From NCBI GenBank assembly GCA_910587715.1, contig CAJUMV010000016.1, positions 1 to 64,000 of the forward strand: DNA of 64,000 bases, given 5' to 3'. The stretch comes from an uncultured Lachnospiraceae bacterium (GTDB lineage: Bacteria; Bacillota; Clostridia; Lachnospirales; Lachnospiraceae). A program made the position numbers and the translations under genes. Below are positions 7,843 to 14,468 of this stretch, in pieces. The notes below the pieces were generated by a model. That model saw nothing but the letters and a program-made list of their open reading frames with translations, had not been told where the DNA came from and made no database searches. Positions within the stretch are counted from its first letter, which is position 1. Each line of letters starts with the position of its first letter.

Positions 7843-8418
7843 TTAATATACTGTAGCCCCTTGATATTGAGAGTAATCCCCATCCAATTCCAGTTTCCCG
7901 GGAAGTTCACCGGTGGAAGGAGTGCCGACCGGAGGACCTTGATATGGTGCTGGGCTTGTGCCAGAAGAATCGTCCGTAAACCAATCTGGGTGCTCCTTCA
8001 TCGCTCTCTCAAGCGCTGCATCTATCTCTGCTTTTTCTTCTGGCGATAACTTGTCTAATTCTGCTCTTATTGCGTCCGCGCCCGTGTCACCTTTGTACTC
8101 GTCATCACCTAAGATTATGTCGGTATGAGTTGAGTTGATACTATCAATTTTTGACTGTGTTGTATTTATTGCAGATGTTAAACTATCCACTTTTTCTGTC
8201 AATTCTTCAATAGTGGTGTTTGCTGTTTCTATTTCTGATGTAACAGTATTTAACTCTATCGTTTTATTCTCTATTTCCGCTGTAAGTTCATTTTTTGCAT
8301 TTGCTAGTTCAGATAAACTTTCACGCAGTTTTGATGCCGTCATATTTTGGTAGATGTTCCCGCCTACACAAACCAGAAGCGTTATTGATAATATTGCTGT
8401 TATTATTTTCTTTCTCAT
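7843..8418 (-). CDS. Membrane-anchored coiled-coil protein, paralogue 1
   Basis: A 191-residue protein. Residues 4-25 (KIITAILSITLLVCVGGNIY) are a signal anchor or signal peptide; residues 30-95 are a coiled coil of Ala/Leu/Ile/Glu heptads. The C-terminal domain carries motifs shared with the next gene: INSTHTD, LGDDEYKGDTGADA, MKEHP-x-WFTDDSSGTSPAPY and QGP-x-VGTP, ending in TVY. The predicted topology is an N-terminal anchor with the Pro/Gly-rich end outside, if exported. I recognise no family. The tandem duplication with a conserved end and a diverged coiled coil suggests partner proteins in a hetero-oligomer. Confidence 0.7.
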   Translation of the reverse strand: MRKKIITAILSITLLVCVGGNIYQNMTASKLRESLSELANAKNELTAEIENKTIELNTVTSEIETANTTIEELTEKVDSLTSAINTTQSKIDSINSTHTDIILGDDEYKGDTGADAIRAELDKLSPEEKAEIDAALERAMKEHPDWFTDDSSGTSPAPYQGPPVGTPSTGELPGKLELDGDYSQYQGATVY

Positions 8419-8451
8419 AGTGTAAATATCCCTTCTATAGTTATTTTGTGG

Positions 8452-9075
8452 TTAGTATACAGTTCCTGCGGGTACATCGGATGTTGCTTCGCCAAACTTA
8501 AACTCTGGAATAATACCATTATCGGGAGTGCCTACGGCAGGACCTTGATATGGTGCTGGGCTTGTGCCAGAGGAATCGTCTGTAAACCATTCGGGATGCT
8601 CCTTCATCATGTCCTCAACTATTTGGTCTACCATTTCTTGCTCTTCTTCTGATAAACTGTCATATTCAGATTGTAATGCGTCCGCGCCTGTGTCACCTTT
8701 GTATTCATCATCACCGAGTTCAACATCGGTATGAGTGGAGTTGATACCATCTTCTAAAGCCTTCAAGCTATCTGATAAGCTTCTATTGTCCGCCTCCAAC
8801 TGCTTTATTTTCTTCTGTAAGTCCTCTATCTGCTTGGATAGGTCTGATTCTTCGGTTTTCTTGGACTCAATCTCTTTATTAAGTGTATCGTTTTCTGTCT
8901 CCAATGTTTTTATTTCTGATTCTAACGCGGCGATCTGGCTTTTTAATGTACTACTATCTCTATATTGGTATACATTGATACAAACACTTACGACAATACC
9001 AATACACGCTATTGTATTTATAATCTTTATTACTGCACTCGATTTTTCCTTTTCCTGCTTATTTTCTTCGCTCAT
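8452..9075 (-). CDS. Membrane-anchored coiled-coil protein, paralogue 2
   Basis: A 207-residue protein starting MSEENKQEKEK. A charged cytoplasmic leader precedes a membrane segment at about 16-38 (VIKIINTIACIGIVVSVCINVY), then a long coiled coil (about 42-110), then the same C-terminal domain as the neighbour (LGDDEYKGDTGADA, MKEHPEWFTDDSSGTSPAPY, QGPAVGTP, final TVY). Unlike paralogue 1 its N-terminus is long and lacks a cleavable signal look, so it should stay as an inward-N, outward-C membrane protein. AGGAG precedes the ATG at 7 nt. The gap to paralogue 1 is 33 bp, so one transcript is likely. Function unknown. Confidence 0.7.
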   Translation of the reverse strand: MSEENKQEKEKSSAVIKIINTIACIGIVVSVCINVYQYRDSSTLKSQIAALESEIKTLETENDTLNKEIESKKTEESDLSKQIEDLQKKIKQLEADNRSLSDSLKALEDGINSTHTDVELGDDEYKGDTGADALQSEYDSLSEEEQEMVDQIVEDMMKEHPEWFTDDSSGTSPAPYQGPAVGTPDNGIIPEFKFGEATSDVPAGTVY

Positions 9076-9238
9076 GCTCTTTCTCCTTTTATCACATGGT
9101 TTGATAACGATTGAGGGTATCTAACGACACCCCCACAGCAAACAATCTTTCTTTTCCACGTTCCCATTATATCGCCTTTAAGCAAATTTCGCAATGCTTT
9201 TAGCATTGTTCTGTTGCCACCAAGGAAGTTCTCGTTGC

Positions 9239-9424
9239 TCACATTTTCAAACCATCCAGTACTTTTCTCAGAATCTCATGTATCATTCTGACTGCCCGTA
9301 GGTAAATCTCGTCTGCCTGCTGTGTCGATAAATCATTTTCGAGGATGATTAACAGGCTCAGCGCGTCCTGCAAATTGTCCACCACGTTTTCTAAATTGAT
9401 ATTACTGTTTTCTGATTGGCTCAT
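9239..9424 (-). CDS. Small helical hypothetical protein, 61 residues
   Basis: Start at ATG 9424 (MSQSENSNINLENVV) after GGAGG at 7 nt; the frame is open a few codons further upstream. The protein is almost wholly helical and acidic. LLIILENDLSTQQADEIYLRAVRMI is related to a segment of the 98-residue protein at 6222..6518, so this is a short family with two copies in the element. No membrane segment. Function unknown; size and helicity suit a small regulator or chaperone-like partner. Confidence 0.6.
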   Translation of the reverse strand: MSQSENSNINLENVVDNLQDALSLLIILENDLSTQQADEIYLRAVRMIHEILRKVLDGLKM

Positions 9425-9507
9425 ATGCCCGCCTCCTTTCTCCACTTGGGAGTAAGAGGGTAACGCTTGGACTATGGGAAGTCAAGGAAATTCCAATATT
9501 TTCAACG

Positions 9508-9987
9508 TCATTCTTTTGTAAACCCATGCTTAACTGCTATCTTTTTTACTGTCCGCCTATCAATATGCAGTTCCCGCGCAATCTCACTGTAGTTATTGCC
9601 GTGAACCAAAAGCCTGCAAACCTCATTAACCGTGTTGTCATCTTTCTTTTTATATTTACCCGCCGCACTTATTCCATTCGCCTGAGGGGTTTCCATCATT
9701 TCTGACGCAAACTCCTCATTTTGTACTGTCTGTTCCTGTGACAAACATGCTTTCTTTTCCATTTCTATACGCCCCCACCTTCTACAAAGCCCCTCAATGA
9801 TGTCTTCTTTATTCACCTCCTGATGTTTTGAAAGTTGGTCAATAAAATACTCTGCCATATCCACTTGATCTTCAATGTCATCATACTTTATATATTTAGA
9901 ACCAATACCCACCCTCTGTAATTCCATTCTTTTATCTTGGTCAGGCTTCTTACTCCATGCAAACCATCTATTTTGCAAATGTTTCAC
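9508..9987 (-). CDS. HTH DNA-binding protein, resolvase-type C-terminal helix-turn-helix
   Basis: A 159-residue protein. The last ~45 residues (NTVNEVCRLLVHGNNYSEIARELHIDRRTVKKIAV) are a clear homeodomain-like helix-turn-helix of the kind at the end of Hin-type recombinases and transposase HTH_23 domains; there is no catalytic domain. The N-terminal 70 residues are charged and helical. Two 33-bp direct repeats lie just upstream of the start (10007 and 10114), natural binding sites for autoregulation. It is the first gene left of the 1.8-kb gene-free repeat region, so it could control replication or partition there, an inference from position. Confidence 0.75.
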   Translation of the reverse strand: MKHLQNRWFAWSKKPDQDKRMELQRVGIGSKYIKYDDIEDQVDMAEYFIDQLSKHQEVNKEDIIEGLCRRWGRIEMEKKACLSQEQTVQNEEFASEMMETPQANGISAAGKYKKKDDNTVNEVCRLLVHGNNYSEIARELHIDRRTVKKIAVKHGFTKE

Positions 9988-10006
9988 TTCCTTTCGCTAT
10001 GTTACA

Positions 10007-10146
10007 TATTAAATTGCATTATGTGTACATCTGTACATCTTAATGAAATATCTGAATTAAACAAGTCATTATAAGTTTGACAGAAATGCTACACTTTCTT
10101 TCTGCCTTGTACCTATTAAATCGCATTATGTGTACATCTGTACATC
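10007..10146. repeat. Pair of 33-bp direct repeats upstream of the HTH gene
   Basis: 10007..10039 and 10114..10146 are identical except for one base and are 107 bp apart. Each contains TGTACATCTGTACA, two TGTACA palindromes side by side. They begin 20 bp upstream of the HTH gene start. Probable operator or initiator-binding sites. Confidence 0.65.
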
Positions 10147-10620
10147 CCATTGTATTATCAGAATCAAACATTGTCATAATAATGCCAGTCAATTTATACA
10201 ATGCTCATCCGGGCAATAATGTATCGAAAATATCTCCTTCTACACTGAAAATACGTCATAGAAACCTCCCAAAATTCACCCAAAAATTTCACCCTTAATG
10301 TATACCCAATTTTTGGGCTCATGTAATAATTATTTTTTGACAACGTAGTGTACAATCATTCAGATGTATTTCTCAAAAAATTTACCCTTCCTTCAATTTA
10401 CCATCAATAAACAATAATTCTCAATAATGTAGGCAACATCCCCATGTATCGGAAATGTATACACAAATTTCCACCATGCTACGATATCAAGTATTCCACT
10501 AAATTTTGAAATGTCACCACATACACAAAACCATGCTGTAAAAAATGTATAGCCCTATTTTGCAATTATATCCTCTCGATCATCCAAGCACCTACTTCTG
10601 CCACACCGTATACCTTGCCA
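10147..10620. other. Gene-free AT-rich stretch between the two repeat sets
   Basis: No credible gene. It holds scattered AATGTAT motifs (AATGTATCG, two AATGTATAC, AATGTATAG), runs such as AATTTTTGGG and CAAAAATTTCACCC, and very AT-rich patches. Position between two repeat arrays and low melting stability would suit an origin region, but I find no recognisable origin. Confidence 0.4.
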
Positions 10621-10627
10621 ATAACCA

Positions 10628-10658
10628 GTAACCAAAAACTGCTCATTATTTTGGTTAC
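10628..10658. repeat. 31-bp palindrome, copy B
   Basis: Arms GTAACCAAAA and TTTTGGTTAC around CTGCTCATTA. It precedes the first block of four ~84-bp repeat units. Same 31-bp length as copy A at the start of the 240-residue protein gene. Confidence 0.85.
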
Positions 10659-11005
10659 TCGCTCTATATTAAACTGCCCATGCTCATGTTCTGGTTCTGT
10701 TCTGTATATCGCAAATTGCTATTGCTACATAAGATTTCTTTTATGCTTTTTAATAAACCATCCACTGTTCATGCTCTGGTTCTGTTCTGTATATCGCAAA
10801 TCACTATTGTTACATAAGATTTCTTTTATGCTTTTCAATAAACTGTCCATGCTCATGTTCTGGTTCTGTTCTGTATATCGCAAATCACTATTGCTACATA
10901 AGATTTCTTTGATGCTTTTCAATAAACTAACCACGTTCATACCTTATGTCCGCATTGTATATCGCAAAATGCCGTTGCTATTATAGGAATTTCTCTCATG
11001 TTCCA

Positions 11006-11036
11006 GTAACCAAAAACTGCTCATTATTTTGGTTAC
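11006..11036. repeat. 31-bp palindrome, copy C
   Basis: Identical to copy B in all 31 positions and embedded in the same flank (CAGTAACC before and TACTGCTCCACTTTAAACTG after). It separates the fourth and fifth repeat units. Confidence 0.85.
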
Positions 11037-11351
11037 TGCTCCACTTTAAACTGCCCATGCTGATTCTCTGGTTCTGTTCTGTATATCGCAAATTGCTATT
11101 GCTACATAAGATTTCTTTCATGCTTTACAATAAACTGTCCATGCTCATACTCTGTGTCCGCATTGTATACTGTAAATTACTATTGTTATATAATATTTTC
11201 TCTCATGTATCTAAAAGAACTTCCCGTGCTTATGTTCTGATTCCGTATTGTATACTGTAAAATGCTATTGCTATATAATAACTGCTCTCATGTATCTAAA
11301 GAAACTGCCCATGTTTTTGTGATGTACCCTTGTCATATACTGAACATTACA

Positions 11352-11382
11352 GTAACCAAAAACTGCTCACTATTTTGGTTAC
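11352..11382. repeat. 31-bp palindrome, copy D
   Basis: One base different from copies B and C in the centre (CTCAC for CTCAT), arms intact. It separates the shortened eighth unit from the ninth. Confidence 0.85.
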
Positions 11383-11474
11383 TGCTCCACTTTAAACTGC
11401 CTGTGCTGTGTTCTGGTTCTATTCTGTATACTGTAAAATGCTGTTGCTACAATAAAGTCCCCTCATGTTCAGCG

Positions 11475-11781
11475 AAACTATTTAGGTGGCAAATGCACTG
11501 TAAACCCACAAGGTGTTAAAAGTTAGGGATATTTGATCGATTGTAGCATAAGGTTTTCATAAAGTATTTTTTTGTCACCCTTGTTCTTATATAGTTAATT
11601 TAGTCAATTTTTTGCCATATTTAGGGGAATTGTACAAATATATATATATTCAATGTATATCTTCATGTCGCCGTAACCGTCTGGTCTTGTGTGTCAATGT
11701 TATCAGTAAATCCGGCATGTTGTGTGTGTCACATTCACTGTCCGGAAATTTCTGTATTGTGTTGTAATGTCACTCACGTTA
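11475..11781. other. Gene-free AT-rich stretch right of the repeat array
   Basis: I see no gene, repeat or clear promoter here; only AT-rich sequence with short TATATATAT and TGTGTGTG runs before the end of the serine recombinase gene. Confidence 0.4.
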
Positions 11782-12591
11782 TCAACGCAAAACCATGCCT
11801 CCTAAAATCGGTTCGTAGTCCCCCACGCTTTTGATGTCACCGTAACGGTATTTTCCCCGATAAAAGTCCTCCCTGTCCAGAATACGCTTAACTAGCATCG
11901 GATTGAAGTCCTTCCCGTTTCTCCCTGTGTAACCCGATTGATTCATGTAATAGGCAATCCGCTCCAACGTAATATTGGGCAGGATTTTCTTTAACTGAAA
12001 GACCTTTCTGACCGCCTGTGCTTCTTTCTGATTCACCAATAGCCGTTTATAGCCGCGAGGGCAATTATAGCCGTAGGGGACGCCCCCACCGGCATATCCC
12101 CCTTCCTTCGCCTTCTGTAATCGTCCGCGCTTTAACTTCAATGCAATCTCCAACCGCTCATAAACATCCAAAAGCTCAAGCATCCCGTTTACAAGCACTT
12201 CATTTGGATTCTGTGTATAAATCGAATACTGTGGACGGTCAATCGCCTTAACATCCACGTTACATTTTTTGAGTTCCCTGTGGATCAGCACCCGCACCAT
12301 GTCACTACGCCATAATCGGCTCGTACTGAGTACCACAATATAACGTACTCCTCTTTCTTTCACATAAACCAACATATCCAACAGCCCGTCACGCGCAATC
12401 GTCATTTCGTCCTCGTCCGCCTTCGCCCCACTGACCCCCTCGTCCGAAAATATCTCCAACAGGGCGTATTGCTGATTATTACAGTATCTTACTATCTCCT
12501 CCCTCTGCTCGTCCAATGAATACCCATGCCTGACTTGGCTGTCCGTCGATACTCTGACGTATCCTACCGCCTTTATCGCGTCCCTGTCCAT
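11782..12591 (-). CDS. Short serine recombinase (resolvase/invertase family)
   Basis: A 269-residue protein. Residues 7-150 are a resolvase catalytic domain with the nucleophile Ser in GYVRVSTDSQ and the conserved SRLWR arginine motif; residues ~155-265 are the Recombinase domain (GGVPYGYNCPRG, TLERIAYYMNQSGY). The zinc-ribbon and coiled-coil domains of full large serine integrases (usually ~450-550 residues) are absent. In an element that already has a tyrosine integrase it may resolve multimers or invert DNA, perhaps at the nearby repeat array. Its ribosome binding site lies in the loop of a palindrome (12592..12628). Confidence 0.88.
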   Translation of the reverse strand: MDRDAIKAVGYVRVSTDSQVRHGYSLDEQREEIVRYCNNQQYALLEIFSDEGVSGAKADEDEMTIARDGLLDMLVYVKERGVRYIVVLSTSRLWRSDMVRVLIHRELKKCNVDVKAIDRPQYSIYTQNPNEVLVNGMLELLDVYERLEIALKLKRGRLQKAKEGGYAGGGVPYGYNCPRGYKRLLVNQKEAQAVRKVFQLKKILPNITLERIAYYMNQSGYTGRNGKDFNPMLVKRILDREDFYRGKYRYGDIKSVGDYEPILGGMVLR

Positions 12592-12628
12592 GTTATAAAA
12601 ACCTCCTTCAACACAAAATTTTTATAAC
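12592..12628 (-). promoter_or_regulatory. Palindrome enclosing the ribosome binding site of the serine recombinase
   Basis: GTTATAAAAA and TTTTTATAAC flank a 17-bp centre. On the minus strand the centre contains GAAGGAGG and the ATG follows the right arm directly. It can be a repressor site or an RNA hairpin that exposes or hides the ribosome binding site. The same layout occurs at 4093..4123. Confidence 0.6.
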
Positions 12629-12777
12629 ATCAATTCCAATCCATGTTATTTTTACAGACTGCATTGAAAAATTCATAATGCCGCACGAAACAGGGCTTGT
12701 TTTGCATAAATCAAATAAAAAATGAACCGGGTGAAAGGTCACCAAACCCTTCCCCGGCTGCTCATATCCTTAAATTT

Positions 12778-12797
12778 TGTTGGAATTTTGTTGGAAC
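12778..12797. repeat. Right-end integrase arm-site candidate
   Basis: TGTTGGAA at 12778..12785 and 12789..12796, 11 bp apart and followed by C, matches the pair at 177..196 in spacing and orientation. It lies 80 bp inside the right attachment repeat. Confidence 0.55.
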
Positions 12798-12850
12798 GCA
12801 CTCGTTTTTTACTAAATTTCGCCTATTTTTATTACTATTTTAAGACGCAA

Positions 12851-12883
12851 AAAACCTTGAAAGCCCCATGCTTTCAAGGTTTT
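12851..12883 (-). terminator. Terminator of the tRNA-Pro gene
   Basis: AAAACCTTGAAAG and CTTTCAAGGTTTT form a 13-bp stem around CCCCATG. On the minus strand a T-run follows. It begins 7 bp past the tRNA 3' end; its right part belongs to the direct repeat. Confidence 0.85.
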
Positions 12884-12931
12884 TTATTATCGGAGTGACA
12901 AGACTTGAACTTGCGGCCTCTACTTCCCTAA
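12877..12931. repeat. Right attachment-site repeat inside tRNA-Pro
   Basis: Identical to 1..55. It contributes the 3' half of the intact tRNA-Pro, so integration restored the tRNA, as usual for tyrosine integrases that use tRNA genes. Confidence 0.9.
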
Positions 12932-12962
12932 AGTAGCGCTCTACCACCTGAGCCACACCCCG
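12890..12962 (-). tRNA. tRNA-Pro (anticodon AGG)
   Basis: On the minus strand the 73 nt fold as a cloverleaf: acceptor CGGGGTG/CACTCCG with one G-U pair, D stem GCTC/GAGC, anticodon stem CTACT/AGTAG around TTAGGGA, and T arm GCAAG-TTCAAGT-CTTGT. The anticodon in the loop is AGG, reading proline CCU. CCA is not encoded. The 3' half comes from the mobile element. Confidence 0.88.
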
Positions 12963-13056
12963 AAAAACCTTTACTATTATATCTGATTCCAAACAGAAAT
13001 GCAAGCCTTATTCCCGAAATTTTTCACGAAGGTTTTTACGCGCCTTTCCACCGCCA

Positions 13057-14352
13057 TCACTTTTCAATCAGATTTTCAAAAACCTCCTGCGGAATCGGTC
13101 TGGAAAAATAAAATCCCTGCTGCATTTGGCAGCCGACTTCCTTCAGGTAATCACTCTGCTCCTGCGTTTCCACGCCTTCACACAGGGAAGTGATTTTCAG
13201 CTTCTTCGCCATATCCACCACGCAGGAAATAATGATTCGATCGCTCTCCTGCATTTCACCCTCTTTCAGGAAAACCCTGTCCAGCTTAATGATGTCGATG
13301 GGCAGCTTACTGAGCAGATTTAAGGACGAATACCCGGAGCCGAAATCATCCATGGACACTTTGATTCCCATTTTATGTAAACCTTTAATCAATGCCAGCG
13401 CCTGCTCCGTATTATCCAGATAAATGCTTTCCGTCAATTCAAACTCCACCAGCGAGCAGGGAATCTGAAATTCCTCAAGCAGCTCCTTCACATACGTCAG
13501 AATGTGCATTTTCTGCAGATGCACTCTGGACACATTCAGGGAAATCGGCACCACCTTTTTGCCTTCCTTCAGGCGTTTGGCGAGGAAACAGAATACCTCT
13601 CTGTATACATAGTAATCCACATCAATAACCTGTCCGCTCCGCTCGATCAGCGGGATGAACTCGTCGGGATAGACGAAGCTGCCATCTGGCTTCTGCCAGC
13701 GCACCAGCGCTTCCGCGCCGATTAGCTCCAGCGTATCCGTATCAATCTTCGGCTGGAAATACACCTGAAATTCCTTTTGCTTCAGCGCCTTGGGTATCGA
13801 GGACGTGATTTCTACTTCCCGCCTGATTCCCTCCATCATGCTCTGGTCGAAGAGCACGCAGCTGTCGGTCTCCATCTCCTTCGCAACTTTTCGCGCCAGA
13901 TTGGCATTGGAAACGGCGGTCTCTGCGTCAAGACTGCGGCTGTTTTTATCAATCACGCTGATCCCCGTGCAAAACTGCAGTCTGCTGTTTAAATATTTCT
14001 CACGGAATTTTGCTTCGCGCTCCTGATTGAGCTGATAAATCAAATCGCGAAATTCCTCGTTGGTATAATAATCAGGGGGCACCCTGTTCGCCACCACGAA
14101 ATTGTCGGAATAAACTCTGGCGGCGCAGATAATGATATCTGTTTTGCCCATAAATTCTTCGACAAAATCCTGCAGGAGCGCATCGCCCACCTTATAGCCG
14201 TAAGTATCGTTGATATACTTAAAATGCTTAATGTCCGTATATACAATGATAATCCGATCATCACCGATCCGGTCTATTTCCTTTTGCAGTTTCTCCAGAA
14301 AAACCTCGTACTGGTCCAGTCCCGTCAATACATCCTTCATAACCGTTTTCAC
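13057..14352 (-). CDS. Cyclic-di-GMP phosphodiesterase (EAL) with degenerate GGDEF domain
   Basis: A 431-residue cytoplasmic protein with no membrane segment. Residues ~1-165 are a GGDEF fold whose signature is lost (RVYSDNF in place of RxGGDEF), so it should not make c-di-GMP but may still bind GTP. Residues ~185-425 are a complete EAL domain: GAEALVRW, SLNVSRVHL, FELTES, SMDDFGSGYSS, IIKLD and CEGVET keep the catalytic and metal-binding residues. It should hydrolyse c-di-GMP to pGpG and lower motility or biofilm signals. It stands alone, next to the tRNA used by the mobile element. Confidence 0.9.
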   Translation of the reverse strand: MKTVMKDVLTGLDQYEVFLEKLQKEIDRIGDDRIIIVYTDIKHFKYINDTYGYKVGDALLQDFVEEFMGKTDIIICAARVYSDNFVVANRVPPDYYTNEEFRDLIYQLNQEREAKFREKYLNSRLQFCTGISVIDKNSRSLDAETAVSNANLARKVAKEMETDSCVLFDQSMMEGIRREVEITSSIPKALKQKEFQVYFQPKIDTDTLELIGAEALVRWQKPDGSFVYPDEFIPLIERSGQVIDVDYYVYREVFCFLAKRLKEGKKVVPISLNVSRVHLQKMHILTYVKELLEEFQIPCSLVEFELTESIYLDNTEQALALIKGLHKMGIKVSMDDFGSGYSSLNLLSKLPIDIIKLDRVFLKEGEMQESDRIIISCVVDMAKKLKITSLCEGVETQEQSDYLKEVGCQMQQGFYFSRPIPQEVFENLIEK

Positions 14353-14468
14353 CCTGAATCTTATATTTCCCGCAGAATAACCCCAACAACTATACTCTAC
14401 GATTTTATCCCGTATCTGTCAATATCTGTCAACAATTAAAATACGGCATTCTCCGCACCCGCACCGAT

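Larger units (their letters stand above)
10671..11474. repeat. Array of nine ~84-bp tandem repeats in palindrome-marked blocks
   Basis: Units start near 10671, 10755, 10840, 10924, 11048, 11132, 11217, 11302 and 11394. The shared core reads TTCTGGTTCTGTTCTGTATA then TCGCAAATTGCTATTGCTAC then ATAAGATTTCTTT. Palindromes precede units 1, 5 and 9, so the array is [palindrome + 4 units] twice, then palindrome + 1; unit 8 is shortened. The 84-bp period is eight helical turns. Both strands stay open over units 1-3 because 84 is a multiple of three, but later units carry stops and 1-bp length changes, so coding is unlikely. Confidence 0.8.
1..12931. mobile_element. Integrated mobile element in the 3' half of tRNA-Pro
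   Basis: A 55-bp sequence at 1..55 is repeated at 12877..12931, where it forms the 3' half of a complete tRNA-Pro gene. Between the copies every credible gene is on the minus strand, the DNA is more AT-rich than the flanking chromosome, and there is a tyrosine integrase at the left end and a short serine recombinase at the right end. I see no capsid, terminase, relaxase or known replication initiator, so the class (satellite, integrated plasmid, minimal ICE relative) is open. The left repeat starts at base 1, so the true left boundary may lie outside the window. Confidence 0.88.

Noticed and set aside
10615..10986. Plus-strand open frame of 123 codons, and a minus-strand frame at 10725..10940, over the repeat array
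   Set aside because: Both stay open only because the 84-bp unit is a multiple of three. Units 5-9 introduce stops and 1-bp length changes, there is no good ribosome binding site, and the peptide is just the translated repeat.
10671..11474. CRISPR array or diversity-generating retroelement
   Set aside because: Units are contiguous and similar throughout, with no unique spacers, and no cas or reverse transcriptase gene is present.
226..12591. Prophage
   Set aside because: Integrase, methylase and recombinase are phage-like, but there is no capsid, portal, terminase, tail or lysis gene in the 12.9 kb.
13392..13725. Plus-strand open frames across the GGDEF/EAL gene and similar ones over thrS, purB, purA and rarA
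   Set aside because: They lie opposite well-supported conserved genes, lack ribosome binding sites and have shadow-type composition.
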